Source: Emydura subglobosa (Eukaryota; Chordata; Testudines; Chelidae). From it: DNA of 64,000 bases. Where the stretch lies: positions 16,714,355-16,778,354 of the forward strand of contig ML680088.1 of the NCBI GenBank assembly GCA_007922225.1, written 5' to 3'. Shown one piece after another: positions 46,501-61,500 of this stretch. The notes below the pieces were generated by a model. That model had not been told where the DNA came from. It saw only the letters and a program-made list of their open reading frames with translations, and searched no databases. The translations under genes and the position numbers were made by a program. The stretch's first letter is position 1. Every line of letters begins with the position of its first letter.

Positions 46501-49500
46501 ATGGGCACTATATTAACCTTTTTCCAATCATCCAGGAACTCCTCCAATCGCCACAAATTTTCAAAGTTAATAGCCAATGGCTCTGCAATCACATCATCCA
46601 ACTCCCTCAGCACCCTTGGATGAACTGCATCTGGCCCCATGGACTTGTGCATGTCCAGTTTTTCTGAATAGTCCTGAACCTGTTCTTTCACCACTGAGGG
46701 CTGGTTACCTCCTTCCCGTTCTATGATGCCCAGTGCAGCAGTCTGGGAGCTGACCTTAGACTCCTAAAGCCATACATAAATACGTAAATATGGGCATGTA
46801 ATTTTTCACCAATTCTGAGCGTTTGTAGCACACATTGATTTGTGTGGGACTTATGGGTGTTTCATACTTAACTCCTAAGTTTATATTGAGGCACCCAGGT
46901 CTGAAAATTTTGATTATAATGTACAAAGCAGATCACCTGGGGGCCAGAAAAATTATACCTTTTTTCATAATTACTTGAAATGAGAAATGCCCATTAGTTC
47001 AACCAGTCAGTCTGCCTGCAAATACATTTTTAAAAAACAGGCTTTAATTAAGTTTAATTTGTATAGTGGCCTCTTTCCATTTACTTTGAGTGTTTGCGCA
47101 TCTCTTGTAACTGAATTTACTTTGAAAATACTGTTTTCAAACCATTTTGTTCCTGTCTTAATTGTTAGAAGTGACCGTTCCTAGGCAGAGGAAAACTTGT
47201 AATAAATCTCTCTCTGTGTCTTGTCATGGCCCTATCAGGAGTGCTTGTGCGCAGCAGCTACAGATAGCCAGATAAAGGGCTTGGCTGAAGTCGTGGCATT
47301 GCTATTAAAGAGGTCTGTGTGGGTTAATTGCCCAGAGAATTGGAACAATATCTCTGCCTCTCCTTTTGTGCCCAGAGGCAACTGCATAGACCTTCTTGAG
47401 GGGGTTTACTTGTGGATAGGGTGATACCTGGATTTAAAAGGAAGAATCTTGCTATTGCCCACCCCACCCCACAGCCAGGAAGACAATGTGGGTGAGTGGT
47501 CTGACAGAATTGAATTGGAGAACCCTGGGAGTAACTGTTTTCCTAAGGGTTTTTCCATAATTACTTATGCAGTACGTATAGTTTTTCTAAGGTGGGTTCC
47601 TATTTTATGTTAGGGGTTCAGTATGGTAAGAATTATTTCATTAAATACTATATTGGGCCATATAGCAGAAAGACAATCAGCATGGGTATGTGCAAGCGTA
47701 TCAGAAATGGGAATCCTAGCATTTTACCTGCCTTCATCAGCAACTTAGAATTGCTTTGAGGAAAGACTTACTGTTGGGGGGATATCCTAAAGTAAAATGT
47801 GTTGATATTTGAAACGGTTATACTTGTTTTCCTCCGACCCTTTCCCAATGACCTTACGCCTTCCCATATATATGATTTGGGTATTCACTCTTTTGCATCA
47901 CAAACGTGTGGTACACCATTATTCAAAAGTAATTCTTTGACATTCTAACTTTGAAACTACATCTGAAATATATATATATATATATATTTTTTTTAAAGCT
48001 CCTAAACGACGCAGACCTGCCCGTTCAATATTTGATGGTTTTCGGGATTTTCAAACAGAAACCAGTAAGTATCTGTGGTTCATTATGGTGGCGTTTCTAG
48101 TTTGTTGTGTAATTTTATGGGTGGAATGAACAGAGTCATCTGCTATTGGCCGTGATCATTGGCTGCAGTCATCAAACAATTTTAACTTTAAATGAAATTG
48201 GAATTTCCTATGCAGTAGGCAATATTCTGTTCTAAAACTACTATATTAATCCCTAGTTGTAATGGTGCCATTAATACTTAAAAATCTATATATTTATTAA
48301 TCTCAGTTGTCTTCCCACAGATGCTAGTGTCCCAGTGAGGACTGCTTTTTTTAATCATGGCAATCTTAGATAGTTGTGAGGTGATTATGATGAAAATGCC
48401 ATGTCATGGAAATATGAATCTTGGCTGATATTATTGGACCTTTTTGTGTCCCAAATACATCTTCCAATCTTATAAATAAATAAATAAATAGAACTGTGCT
48501 TGTTCTGTGGCGGTATTGGACCGATGAATAAAGTACTTGCCATATCAGTACAGATTTGATAACCCAATATAACTATTCAAAAGCATTTTTTCCCTTGGTG
48601 GTGGGAGAACTCAAGAACCGTGGAGGAATTAAAACTCTCATTCAGTAATCTGGTCTTTTGTTTGGCCACTGTTGCTGTGTGTGCGCTCTTATTAGTCTTC
48701 AGATTAGCCCTGAATTTTATTTGGCAGAGCACAAAGTTCTCAGTGAATTTGTTTAGCCATTTATCATTACATCCACCCACCCATGTGCAAAATCTCCAAT
48801 TGGACAAAATGACAAAAGGAATAGAGAAACTTCTAAATCAGGAAGTTTCAAAAAATGACTCCTTTGGCATCTGTGACAAATGCGGACTTAATAACGTTTA
48901 TAGTAATTTGCATTACTGTAGTGCCTGAGAGCCCTAGGCATGGAGCAGGATCCCTTTGTGCAAGGCACTGTACAAACACAGAACGAAAAGCTGACGATCT
49001 TCTACTGGCATCGCTCAAAGGGTCCCAGTCAGATTCTTCAGTAATAATCAACCTATTTAAAGGTAGTGTTATTGGCTTCTGTGTGAATAACCTATATCCT
49101 GCTGTGCAACTGCATTTTCTGACTTTCATGCCTGGTCTCAGACAGTGTACTTTAAACCAGTGGCTCTCAATCTTTCCAGACTACAGTACCCCTTTCAGGA
49201 GTCTGATTTGTCTTGCATACCCCCAAGTTTCACCTCACTTAAAACTACTTACTTACAAAATCAGACACAAAAATACAAATGTCACAGCACACTCTTACTG
49301 AAACATTGCTTACTTTCTCATTTTTACCATATAATTATAAAATAAATCAATTGGAATATAAATATTATACTATACACTGAAATGTAAGTACATAGAGTAG
49401 TATAAATAAGTCATTGTATGAAATTTATTTTGTACTGACTTCGCTAGTGGTTTTTATATACCTGTTGTAACACTAGGCAAATACTTGGATGAGTTGATGT

Positions 49501-52500
49501 ACCCTCAAAAGACGTCTGCGTACCCCCAGGGGTACGTGAACCCCTGGCTAAGAACCACTCTTTAAACTATATTAATAAAAGATGTACAAACTGAGGAGTC
49601 TTGCTAAAATGTAGTAATTTATTGGGAAGTGATAGATTAACTAAATACAATAGAATTTAGGATTTTATTACTCTGTTTCCACAAAGGAAGATGTTCCAAA
49701 ATGTGTTTTTGACACATCCTTACAATAACCTGAAGTGGTGCATACGAAGTGTAATCAACATCTTCATGATCACCAGTATGGTCAGATAGATGGAACACAT
49801 GACCTTTTGTCCATTACTATGGTGTGTATTATGAACAGTGGTTAATATAACAGGCAGTGTTTAATTCTTTCATATCACTGTACCAATGTTTGAGAAACTA
49901 GAAACATTCCACCGTGTCAATAATAGCTCTTGAACAAGGATTTATGATCCAGTTACACATTCATCTCTCATTTAACTTAATAACATTCAATAAAAATACA
50001 TGAATCCATCAAAAGCTTTTTCACCTAAATGAAAGCTAGAAACTTAATAGTTAAAGTCTGACGCTAATTTGGCCTTTAATGTTTGTGGACTTGTTTCCAA
50101 GGACTGCAGATAGTGATATTTACAGGTTCAGGAGGCTTCTATACTCTGGTCTGGTCCACTGCCCATTTGCTTGTGACTAGTGGAGAGCTGGCTGATCACA
50201 TGACACTGGCTCCCCATTTCCAGCTGCTAAACTGCATAAAATACTGTTATCCATTTGCTTTTTAGATAATCAGTTGCTGTAATTGCCCCAAAGACTTTAC
50301 GCTTCCCTGCCCATCCATGATCCTATAGTCTCCATGGTCATGAATGGGAGAGGTGGTGTCCACGAGACATTCTGTCTGTCAAGATGTGGTATACACTATA
50401 GAAAGAGTGTGAAAACCTCTGACATATTAGAGGTTGCAATAACTAAGTTCATCAGTGGAAGGATTCAATGTTAAATGTGAGTTTCAAAGAATATTCTCTT
50501 TATGTGAAGAATTATCTGAGTCTGTCAAGGGGGTCCTTTGATGTTTATGAAGGTGATGGAACAGGTGAAAAATTAAAATAGAAATATTTTTGGATGTATG
50601 TCCATATTTAAAAAAGAGAAGCCTAAAGTTAGACTCCTAAATCCATATCTGGGCACCAGAATAAGGGGCCTGACTTTTCAAAAGCATTGGGTGTATAACA
50701 GATCCCACTAATGTGTACATTTTACAAATCAGAATATGTTTCAGTCAGTGGGAGTTAAGTGTTCAGCACTTCAGAAAATTAGCATTTTGGTGCCTTGTTA
50801 TGAATTTAGGATCCTGACTTTAGGGTTCTATCTTCAAAAAAAATCTTGGTATTTGGACTTTGTAACCTTGTAACATGACTTGAACAAGTGAGTTTGTATG
50901 CAGGGGATGGGATGAAGACAGTATAATGCACTGTTGTGAGTGTTTTGTCTAATTCAACTCTTGTTCCTCCCGGGGCTGTACAGTTCGACAGGAGCAGGAG
51001 CTGCGGAATGGAGGTGCAATAGATAAGAAACTCACTACCCTTGCAGACCTCTTCAGGCCTCCCATTGATCTGATGCACAAAGGCAGCTTTGAAACGGTGG
51101 GTACCTGTGTGTTAATTGGACACAGCTTGTAAGCCCTACATCAGCATGCATGTCTAAATTAATTTGTAGCATGACTGTGCAATAAGTTACAAGAAAACAA
51201 ATATTCTGCTTCTAAATATTGGAAGCAGGCATCTTGCATGTGGAAGTAATTTAATGAGTCGTATAGGACTGATCTCCTTAACAACTAGAGACTAACTTCT
51301 GCAAAGGTTGAGCTTGTTATCCACTGTTGTCTACCCTGGCCCATTCTCTTTTCCTTTCTTTTTTTAAATGTGAAGTTGAGCAGATGCCGTTGGTGCAATT
51401 TCTGTGCATAAATGAAGCTGACTAGGATGGAAGAATCCTAGTCATTTAAATTCAGGAGAGGTGCTGTGGATAAAGATTTTATGTACAGGTGCTCTAGGTA
51501 CAGGATTTCTGTGCAAAAGCATGATGATGATGATCTTTCTGTGCGGAAACATGGTGGGGAGGAAAACGGTATTCCACAGATCAAATATGTTGTCTTGCGG
51601 CGACAGACTGCTAATTTAATAATCTCAGACACCAGCCACCTAACTTGGACATCACTGGATAAAACAGTATATTTACTTTAACATTTTCAGTTGATAATCC
51701 TATTGACAATTAGAGCTATTATGTAGACTCCTAAAATAAAGGAGTTCATTAGTGCAGAGTTTCTGTAGTTATGCTCTAACTTTAAATAAATTAAAGGCTA
51801 TGTTTTAAGTTTGATGTCACATTGCATTTTTTCAGGTCAGTTTATGTGGTGTTAGAGACACTTGTGTTAGAACTCAGTCTCCTGACTGGTCAGACTAGAA
51901 GGTCAGGATCACAAAGGTTTGATTCTCAGCTGTTGAGTCCGGAGTCCGGAAAAACTATTGTGATTAGTCTGTTTCTGTGGAAGGGGGTCTTCAATCTTTT
52001 GATGTCTTTGTACACAGAACTCTTATTAACAGTCTAACACTTACTTTGCTCTAGATAAACTTCTCTCTAACATTTAATTATCACAAAGCTACTACAGAAA
52101 TAATATTTTTGTTGTGCCTCTGACTACCATCCTTTTCCCCTCTTTGCTTTTGTTTCTGAATTCCCTGAGCAGGTAGTCTGCTGCAGTCGCCTCAGCTGGC
52201 TCACCTCAAATCTCCTCTCTAATCCCTGCACTCTGTTGAAACTGCTCTCATTAAGTTTACTTTCCTAGTCTTGACTAAGACCTTCTTTCATAGTCTCATC
52301 CTCTGTCTGCTGCCTTTGACATTTGATCACTCCCTCATCCTTGCTCTTCCCCCTCTCTAGAATTCCAGAGCATGGTAATTACCTGGCTCTTCTGTCTCAT
52401 AGGTCACTCTTTCATCACCAATGTTTCTCAGTGCTCTTCTCTTCTCTCTGTATATGCTGAACTCTCGACAGTAGAGGAGATAGCACATGGACAGGTAGCT

Positions 52501-55500
52501 GCTTCCAAGTGTACACCTCCACTCACTTGTGACCTCTGCCTTTTTGTTCAGTTTTACGAGTGTGACTGCATCAGGCATCTCACCCTGATGTCCCAACAAC
52601 TCAGTTGTAATGTGGCAAAGACTAGATGGTAAGCTTGTTGAGGGCACAGACCATCTTTTTTGTTCTGTTTGTACAGCTCGTAACCCAGTGATGTCCTGGA
52701 CCATGACTAGAGCTCCTAGAGGAACTCCTTTTTCCCCACTCCCAAAACACACTCCTATCCATCATTTAACCACTATTCTCACTTTCAAGTTCTTTGTCAT
52801 CTTCACTAGCAATTCTGTTCTTTTATGCTACTCCTATGCTTGGGACAGCCTCCTTCCTCTTGTGTACCTAGTAACCACACGGTCTTCTAGCCCTCCTCAA
52901 AACTCACTTCTGGCTAATTACAACTCAGGCACAACTAGCTAACCCCCATCCATGAACCTGACTAGATGATAAATTTATGAACTCTAGTAAACCTAATATG
53001 ATAATTCTAATGGTTATAAGCCAAAGTTCTTGCCTCCAGAAATATCTAAGAACAAATGTTTCAGACTGCTTATGCCCTCATATCTTGTCATTGTCCTATT
53101 TAAAGAAATATGTAGATCATTTATTCATGTATTGAATTCTAAGTTCTTCACGGGAGGGGCCATAGCTACTCACATACGTGACGTTTACACAAATGATAGC
53201 AGGAGTGGCAGTATACACTCTAGTTAAGGTTGCATGAGCCTTTCTATTACAATCCCTTATTTTCAATCATTCAGATTTTTCATTCATCTTGCGCTGAAAT
53301 TTTCTAGTTTTCATCTGCAACTTAAGTTAACTTACTCACTTAACTTTTTATGAGGTTTTCTGTCACAACCAGTTGTCATTTTTAAATACATGTAGAGGAA
53401 GAGAGAAGAAAGCTTTTCTAACTGTAAAAAATAAATAAAATTTAAAAATTGCAACTTTTTTCACTAGCCCTTCACCCCCAACCCTCCACCCTCTTTCAAA
53501 ACTGTTATGGATAGAAAGTTCAATTTTGGCATTGACATTTTGTTGAGGAAAAATGCCTTTGAGTGTTCCAGTGAGTATTGATTTGTCTTTGATTAAGTTA
53601 TGACTAGGACTGACAATTAATCACAGTGAACTCAAGCAATTAACTCAAAACAAATTAACTCGATTAAAAAAATTAATCATGATTAATGGTGGTTTTAATC
53701 ATACTATTAAACAATAATAGAATATCAATTTTAATTTGGTATAAATATTTTGGTGTTTTTCTGCATTTTAAAATATATTGATTTCAATTATAACACCAAA
53801 CAAAGTGTACAGTGCTTACTCTATATTATTTTTATTACACATATTTGCACTGTAAGAAAGAAACGAACTAGTATTTTTCAATTCACCTGATAAAAGTTCT
53901 GTAGTTCAATCTCCTTATTGTGAAAGTGTAATTTACAAATGTAGATTTTCTTTTTGTTACATTGTTCTGTTTTTGAATGCAGTTATGTAAAACTTTAGAG
54001 CTACAAGTCCACTCAGTCCAATTTCTTGTTCAGCCAATCGCTAAGACAGTCAAGTTTGTTTACATTTACAGGAGATAATGCTGCCTGCTTCTTATTTACA
54101 ATGTCACCTGAAAATGGCACTTGTGTAGCCGGCATTGCAAGGTATTTACATGTCAGATATGCATTTGTATGCCCCTTCATGCTTTGGCCACCGTTTCAAA
54201 GGACATGTTTCCATGCTGAAGACACTCGTTTTGAAAAAAAATGCATTAATTAAATTTGTGACTGAACTCCTTGGGGGAGAATTGTATGTCTCCTGCTCTG
54301 TTTTGCCTGCATTCTGCCATATATTCTGTGTTATGGCAATCTTGGATGATGACCAGCACATGTTGTTTGATTTAAGAACACTTTCACTGCATATTTGACA
54401 AAACACAAAGAAGGTACCAATGTGAGATTTCTAAAGATAGCTACAGCACTCGACCCAAGGTTTAAGAATCTGAAGTGCCTTCTAAAATCTGAGATGGATG
54501 TGCTCGTGCTGTCAGAAGTCTTAAAAGAGGAACACTCCGATGCAGAAACTACAGAACTCAAACCACCAAAAAAGAAAATAAACCTTCTGTTGGAGGCATC
54601 TGACTCAGATGATGAAAATGAACATGCGTCAGACTGCACTGCTTTGGATAGTTATCAGGCAGAACCTATCATCAGCAAGGAAGCATTTGTTCCCTGGAAT
54701 GGTGGTCAAAGCATTAAAAGGCATACAAATATTTAGTATAACTGCCATATATTGGCTGAACAAGAAGAAGGACTGAGTGGACTTGTAGGATCTAAAGTTT
54801 TACATTTTGTTTTTGAATACAGTTATGTAACAAAAAATCTACATTTGTAAGTTGCACTTTCATGATAAAAAGATTGCATTACAGTACGTGTGTGAGGTGA
54901 ATTGAGAAATGCTATTTATTTTATCTTTTTAACAGTGCAAATTTTGTAATAAAAATAATATAGAAGAGCACTGTACACTGTATTCTGTGTTGTAATTGAA
55001 ATCAATATATTTTAAAACGTAGAAAATATCCAAAAATACTTAAATAAATGGTATTCTGTTATTGTTTAACAGTGTGATTAAAACTGCAATTAATCATGAT
55101 TAATTTTTTAAATTGTTTGACAACCCTGGAACACTTTACGTAGGGTTTATTGCTATCTGTCTGTGGCTAACTTAGATATATTGTGTGAAATATTGTGAGG
55201 GTGCACATAGATTGAGGCAAGGATTCTGTAAGAGCCCTGGTTTAGTTCTGTAAACCTCTTAGTGTACAGCAGATCTCCCTATTACTTTAACACCTAAAAG
55301 CTTACAGGAGGGGACTCTCTACAGCTCCTCATGTTTGTGGTAAAGGGCTTCTCAGTAAACAGGAAGGGTATTCCTTCTTGCAGATCTCCAAAGGTGCATG
55401 GCACAGAAAATCCTACTAATAACAATATGTCGCAATCTTAAACAGCTTGAACCCCCCTTTTTTCTTTTAAGTAACTAGGAAATTCCACACACAACACAAG

Positions 55501-58500
55501 CCTGTGCTGAAAGCAATAAGACTGCATGTTTAGGCACTGAAATATCTGTGAAACAGTAGAAACTGTGTGTGCTGTGTTTGAGAAACTGTGATCAAATAAT
55601 TACTGTCATTGCATACCATATGCACAAGGAGGCAGAGTTGAGGTTGCTTATGCAATTTTTGGCATTTCCTGACTCTAGAATATTCAGCCTTGCAACTTAT
55701 CTTTTTCCTTAATGTAGATTTCTGTGTGGAACAAAAAAAAGTTAAAACTGAGTTGAGCTGGCATATCTAGGAATCTGATGGTCAGGATTCAAGTGCATTC
55801 TTGCGGGGGGGAGGGAAGCAGGTAGCCATGTGACACCTGGTTCTGTACTTTTAATGAGGAAAATGTTTATTTGAACCTTAAAAGTGTGTTTCTTCTGTGA
55901 AGAAACTTAACAATTGTATTCTAAAGCTCAATGTTGTCTCTGTGTCCATATGAAATATAGTTAGTTTTCAAGTTAAAAAGATGTATTCCAACTGTCAGTC
56001 TTGTTCTACTAAACGGAGTTTGGGTTTGTTCATTCTCACATATAATAAAGTTTCTGATGGCCAAAATAGGTTCTCATTTACTTCTGTACAACTGCATCAG
56101 TCAGTGAGTTTGTACTGATGTAACTTAAGAGATCACAGTAAACTACTTAGAAACAGAAATTTAAAATATTAAAGTATTTTCCTAACAACAATAGATACAC
56201 AGCTATAGTGCTGTGTAGTGTAAATGGAACAGAAAATAATACTGACCCTTATTTGGACCAACAAGTTCACTTACGAGCAAGAACAAGAGAACTCTGAGAA
56301 GACCCTGTCTTTTAAAATGTGCAAATGTTGTTTGGTCACATTCTCTCATACCTTGGAGAGGTGTCATAGTCCAGTAGATAGGGCGACAGGCTGGGATCAG
56401 GAAACCGTGGGTTCTGTTTCTGGCTTTGCTACTGGCCTGCTGTGACTTTGGCCAAGCCTTGGCCTCTGTTTCCTTTCCCTCGTGTGTCTAAACTGCAAGC
56501 TCTTTGAAGCAGACTGTGTTTGTGCAGCACCTGGCGCAATGGAGTTCCAGTAAATAAATAAATAAATAAACAAACAAACTTGAAACTAGTTCTGGTTAGT
56601 TCAGTAATACACAAGGAGTCATTCAGAAATACTCATCTTATTAAAGCAGATTGTGGCCGCTTTTGAACCAAGTCAAGTTTTGTAGTAAATTCAGGTGTTG
56701 CTAGTCATTTCTGAAAGTCCAGTGCTTGTCTAGTACTATAAACTCCATTTTTACCATAAATAAAGATAGTGGCAAAAGTCTCTCTACTTGAAAGGATACA
56801 GTCAGGATGAAATCTGATCAGTTTAAAAAATGAGTTTACAGTATTTCAAGTACTACACCTACACCTCTGTAATAATCTTTGTGGACTTATTTTTGTAAAT
56901 ATTTTGAATAGGTTTTTCTTGTTCACAAACTTTAAAGGGGAAAGCGACTATATTTGGATGGGAGAGGAGTGAAACTGACTACACAAAATACTGTCAAAAA
57001 CACACAAAAGTAGAAAAATTAGATTTTTTTCCCCACTCCGAGTCTTTTGTTTATAGTAATTCAGGTGTAATGGAACAAGAGTAGGAGGAAAATTGTGTAG
57101 ACAGACTTCTTAGTTGGTGTCCCTTTAATCCAGTATAATTGGGGCAGGGGGGACAGAGCACAGGACTGGGACCAGGGATATTGGGTCTAAATATACATTC
57201 TGATAGGGATTTCCCCCTGAGCCTTGGGTAAGTCATTATGCTAAAAATTAGACCTCCAAATCTATATTTAGATACTTAAATAAAAGGCTTGTCTCCTTTG
57301 GAGCTGGTGAGCATATTGGAAAATCAGGCCACTTACTTAGATTCCCCTTCTGTTAAATAGGTGTTCAAGGAATGTTGTGAGGAAGTTCTTATTATGTGAA
57401 TATGCAAGAATGCTGTCATATTCTATGTGCACCTTATTTCTGTATAATGTCCTAATAAGTGAATGGAAAATTAGGCCACAATTGATATGTCACCTGACAA
57501 TGCAGAATAATTTTACTACTCAGATGTTTAATCTGAGGTCCCATGTACAATAAGTAAACTTGAACCAGCTTTCCTTAAATATACAGGTCCTAATGGAATT
57601 GCCAATTAAATCTTAAGTATTAGCGTTGAAATGGTAATACTGAAGTTATAAATTTAAACTTAATTGACACGAATGGGTAGACAAGACAAGAAACTTCATT
57701 CTAAAATTCAAAGCTTAAATTCTGAAGAAAACAGTAAAATCTGATGAAATACCCTAAACACTTGCATTTGCTATTTTTCTCCTTCATGAGTAATGCAGGT
57801 AGTGCAAACTCATGTAAATAAATCTCCTTTTTAGGAAAGTTCATCACTTTTTCCAAGTTATCCTGGAGATATGAGCATTCCTACTTTTGATATAGCCCTC
57901 TTTTTTTCAACAGGTATGACAATTCAGCGATCAGAATTACATTCTTGATCAAACTCCTACCATTAACTTGCAACCAACCAATCAGACAATGCCAGCTTTG
58001 TGACTCAAACCAGTAAGATCTCTTCCTGCAACTTCAAACCCTCCCATCTTCCCCCCCCCCCACTTGCAGTCTGAATGAGCATAAGAAAACGACTCCTAAT
58101 TTGGCAGTCACACCAAAATTAAGTTTAACAACACAAAATCTAGAAAAAATGAAGAGAGAAGAAGAGTGCTGTTGTATAAATATAAGTCCCCAGTCAGTAG
58201 AAGTAGCCTATTTACATAGAAAAAGGGTCCACAAATTTTCCTTTTGAGTAACCAGGTCTTTCCTCTGCTATCAGATGTGACTCACTCCACTCTGTTTTCT
58301 CTGAACAAGTGCTTAATTCAGAATTTTTTCCATTTTCAGTCTTTGCTTTACAAATTGCTTCCTCTCCCTGCCCTCCTGTGCTTGGTTTGTTGAACTCAGT
58401 TCACCAAAGTGTGCCTTTTTATAAATGTAGCCAATTTGAACTGCAGTTAAGCAGGTCTTCTAGCCCTGTCCTCTGTTTGTCAGGTGTTTGAGGATGCCTT

Positions 58501-61500
58501 TTGCTAGTCCTGATCATCCTTTCTACTGTGAAGGGGTTTTGGTGAAGCCTGATGCACTAATAGAACCCATCATTGCTGGCATTGTTTCTGTCTAGCCTTT
58601 TATTTTTATCTAATGTAGTCTTTGTCTGCTTGCAGGCCAAAGAGTGTGGTCAGATGCAGAATAAATGGCTCATGATTAACATCCAGAATGTGCAAGACTT
58701 TGCATGTCAGTGTCTCAACCGTGATGTCTGGAGCAACGAGGCTGTGAAGAACATCATCCGGGAGCATTTCATTTTTTGGCAGGTGAGAGGCTAATAGACC
58801 CTTCATCTAGGCAGTTGGAGATATGAATTGATGAAAGTGTGACAACAAAAACAAGCCTCTTGGAGTTTTAAAAAAACCCAACAAAATAAAACTCAGTGCT
58901 CTCTAAGAACTGCCACGAAAGATTGAATTGTGGACTTAGTCTCAGATTACTGAAATGAGTATGTATTAAAACAATAGTTTAAAAAGCCATGTGTTTAGTT
59001 CAAAACTAGACCTTTTTTGGTCTATGACCTTTCTACACTAACTAAATTCATGTACTAATGTTTGGAGAAGTTAATGGGAGTTGTGTACATGCGAAGTGTA
59101 GAGTACATGGTAAAATAAAGACAAATTTTGTACAGTTTTGTCTTTTCAAATGTGTTGTTCTGTAGGTATACCATGACAGTGAGGAAGGGCAGAGATACAT
59201 ACAGTTCTATAAACTGGCAGATTTCCCTTATGTCTCCATCCTGGACCCCAGGACAGGTAAGATAAAAGACAATGCATATGATCTTCAGACAGATTTATGA
59301 TTGTAGTTTGGAATGTTTAGTTCTGCTTGTTTTTGACAGTGCTAGTTAATATGGGTTGAAACGTGTAAATTACCTTGTAACATTCTAAATGTCTACACAA
59401 ACAGCAGCATTTTCTCTGAGAGGCACTGAAGCCGTTAAAGATTATGTGAATTAAGAGTTCTAACAAGAACTAAATGATTAAAAAAACCAAATTCTGCATA
59501 AATTTTGTGTAGTGACACTTGATTTCACTTTAGCTTGCTAACTTTATCTGTCCATTTGGAAAACAAATTGGTGCCACCTCATGGCCAAATCATGAACTGG
59601 CTTTGAAGTGCCCTTTAAAGAGCCAATTTAAACCATGTTTTAAACAAACATTACTTGTGGTATTAAAAACACCTTAGACCGTTAAAAGTGAAATAATTTT
59701 ATAAATCTGTTCACTCACTAGTGGTCCTCTTTGTTTACTATTTTCATTTTTGTCTGCTTGAACAATGCAAATCTGAAGATGGTTTTTTACTTTTAGGGTC
59801 TTAGTCCCCAAACTGACATCAAATGACCTGCAAACTGAGCTGAAGAAGAGCTCTGTGTAGCTGGAGAGCTTGTCTATTTCACCAACAGAAGTTGGTCCAA
59901 TTAAAAAAATACTACCTCACCCATCTTGTCTTTCTAATATCCTGGGTCCAGCACGGCTACAACACTGCAAATCACAAGTTCATGTCCTAGTAACATGTTA
60001 GTCACCACCAGGAGGCTCACAAATGATTATTTTAGACACATCTTAATTTTCAAACATCCATGCAAGCTTTGATATAATTAATTGTTTTTTGTCTTTGACC
60101 TTTTTTGAAATGTTGAACAAAATGAATCTACTATTTTTGTAGGTCCCCAAGGAATCTTCAGGTTCTTTTCCCTTCCCCCAAAATCACTACTATAAAACTG
60201 ATCCTGGTCCTCAGCTTCCTGATGCTGAATTATTGGCTTCTGTAATCAGTGCTGACTGAGATTTCTTTCTGCTTGATAACAATAAAAGAATCTCTGCATT
60301 ACTGAAACTCAGGTTAAGATAATGCTCCTGACTTTTGCATACTAAGGTATTGGTTCTAGCAGTTCCTTCTCTCTAATGCTCCTTCCAAAGGGATTGTATT
60401 GCAGTTGACTTAGAAGTCTTTGTTCTCGGTGAGCTGCAGCCCTTTGAGAATTCCAAACCTCTCTGTTCTGTTGAGAACTAGTCACTTAAGATGTGGCTAT
60501 AGGAAAACCAGATTGTGATATCTACTCCCTTCCCTTCACTGGCCTTTTCAGTGTAAGCTTAAGAAAGAACTTGCAGTTGTATTAGGGTTGTTCCAGTTAA
60601 TCTTCCGTTATATAAAGTGAAGCCCAAGCTACTTTTGCTTCTCCAGCCTTGTAATCATCCCCTTTATTATTTGTTTAGGTAGAAAACAAATTTTTATTGT
60701 AGTGTGTGAGGCTTCTCTCCATAAGATTAACTTACTGGGGTGTCAGATCCATCCAGGCAAGAGGGCTGAGTTATGCAGCTTGAAGAAATCTTAGCTATGA
60801 AATTATTTTCTCCAAACTTGCATTTTAACATTCCATTCACTGTGTGTGGCATGCATACAGCCTTGCATATAGGAAAGAAGGCATTACTTCTCTTGTGATG
60901 TGCACTATTAAACGGAGACAGGCTTGTACCTCTAGCTTGGCAGAGCCTGAAATCAGGCTTTCTAGAAGATTTGAAAGTTTTGGAGAAAAGGAAACTGCTT
61001 ATCTTTTTTTATGCTAAAAGTAGGGTCCTCCATAAATCCACACTTGCCTCCTCACCACCTTATCAGTTTTGTAGAACAAAAATGGAGCTTTATAAAAACT
61101 AATAAGCGTTATGTGCTTTAAGATAAATTTGTTTTATGCTCCTAGTGGCTAAGCAAAAATCTCTTGAGGGTCCTCCTCAGTGAAGTGAGGTCCCATGTTC
61201 CTATGTGTTCCATAGGCCAGAAATTAGTGGAGTGGCACCAACTGGATGTAACTTCTTTCTTGGACCAAGTGACTGGTTTCCTGGGCGAGCATGGGCAACT
61301 AGATGGACATTCTACCAGCCCTCCCCAAAAATGTTCCCGATCTGTAAGTATGAAGCCTTGTGGGGTAGGGAGGCGGGAAAGAGGAAAACTCCGCACATTT
61401 GTGTCTGGTCCAGTAGAACCTCTCACCTCACTGAATGGGAAATAGAAATAGACTTGTGTGAATTAGCAAGTGCGTAAAATCACAAAAAATGCAGATGATG

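Larger units (their letters stand above)
43738..46765 (-). mobile_element. CR1 LINE copy carrying two later insertions
   Basis: The left end reads TTGGAAGGGACCTCAGGAGG and TCATCTAGTCCAACCTCC. Minus-strand frames keep reverse-transcriptase blocks: [17 protein letters not shown] (46407-46694), a [20 protein letters not shown] block (46170-46400) and [20 protein letters not shown] followed by FMDD in place of the usual FADD (45901-46188). It is the best-preserved CR1 here, but frameshifts and an altered catalytic loop make it inactive. A MITE (43896-44173) and a hAT element (44839-45922) interrupt it. Confidence 0.92.

Noticed and set aside
48620..48928. A 102-codon frame with a hydrophobic start that looks like a signal or membrane segment
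   Set aside because: The frame runs into a SINE tail, there is an equal frame on the other strand, and nothing resembles a known family. It is treated as chance.
61142..61477. Overlapping frames around UBXN7 exon 8
   Set aside because: Only the frame joined by the acceptor at 61215 and the donor at 61344 matches UBXN7; the others are shadows.
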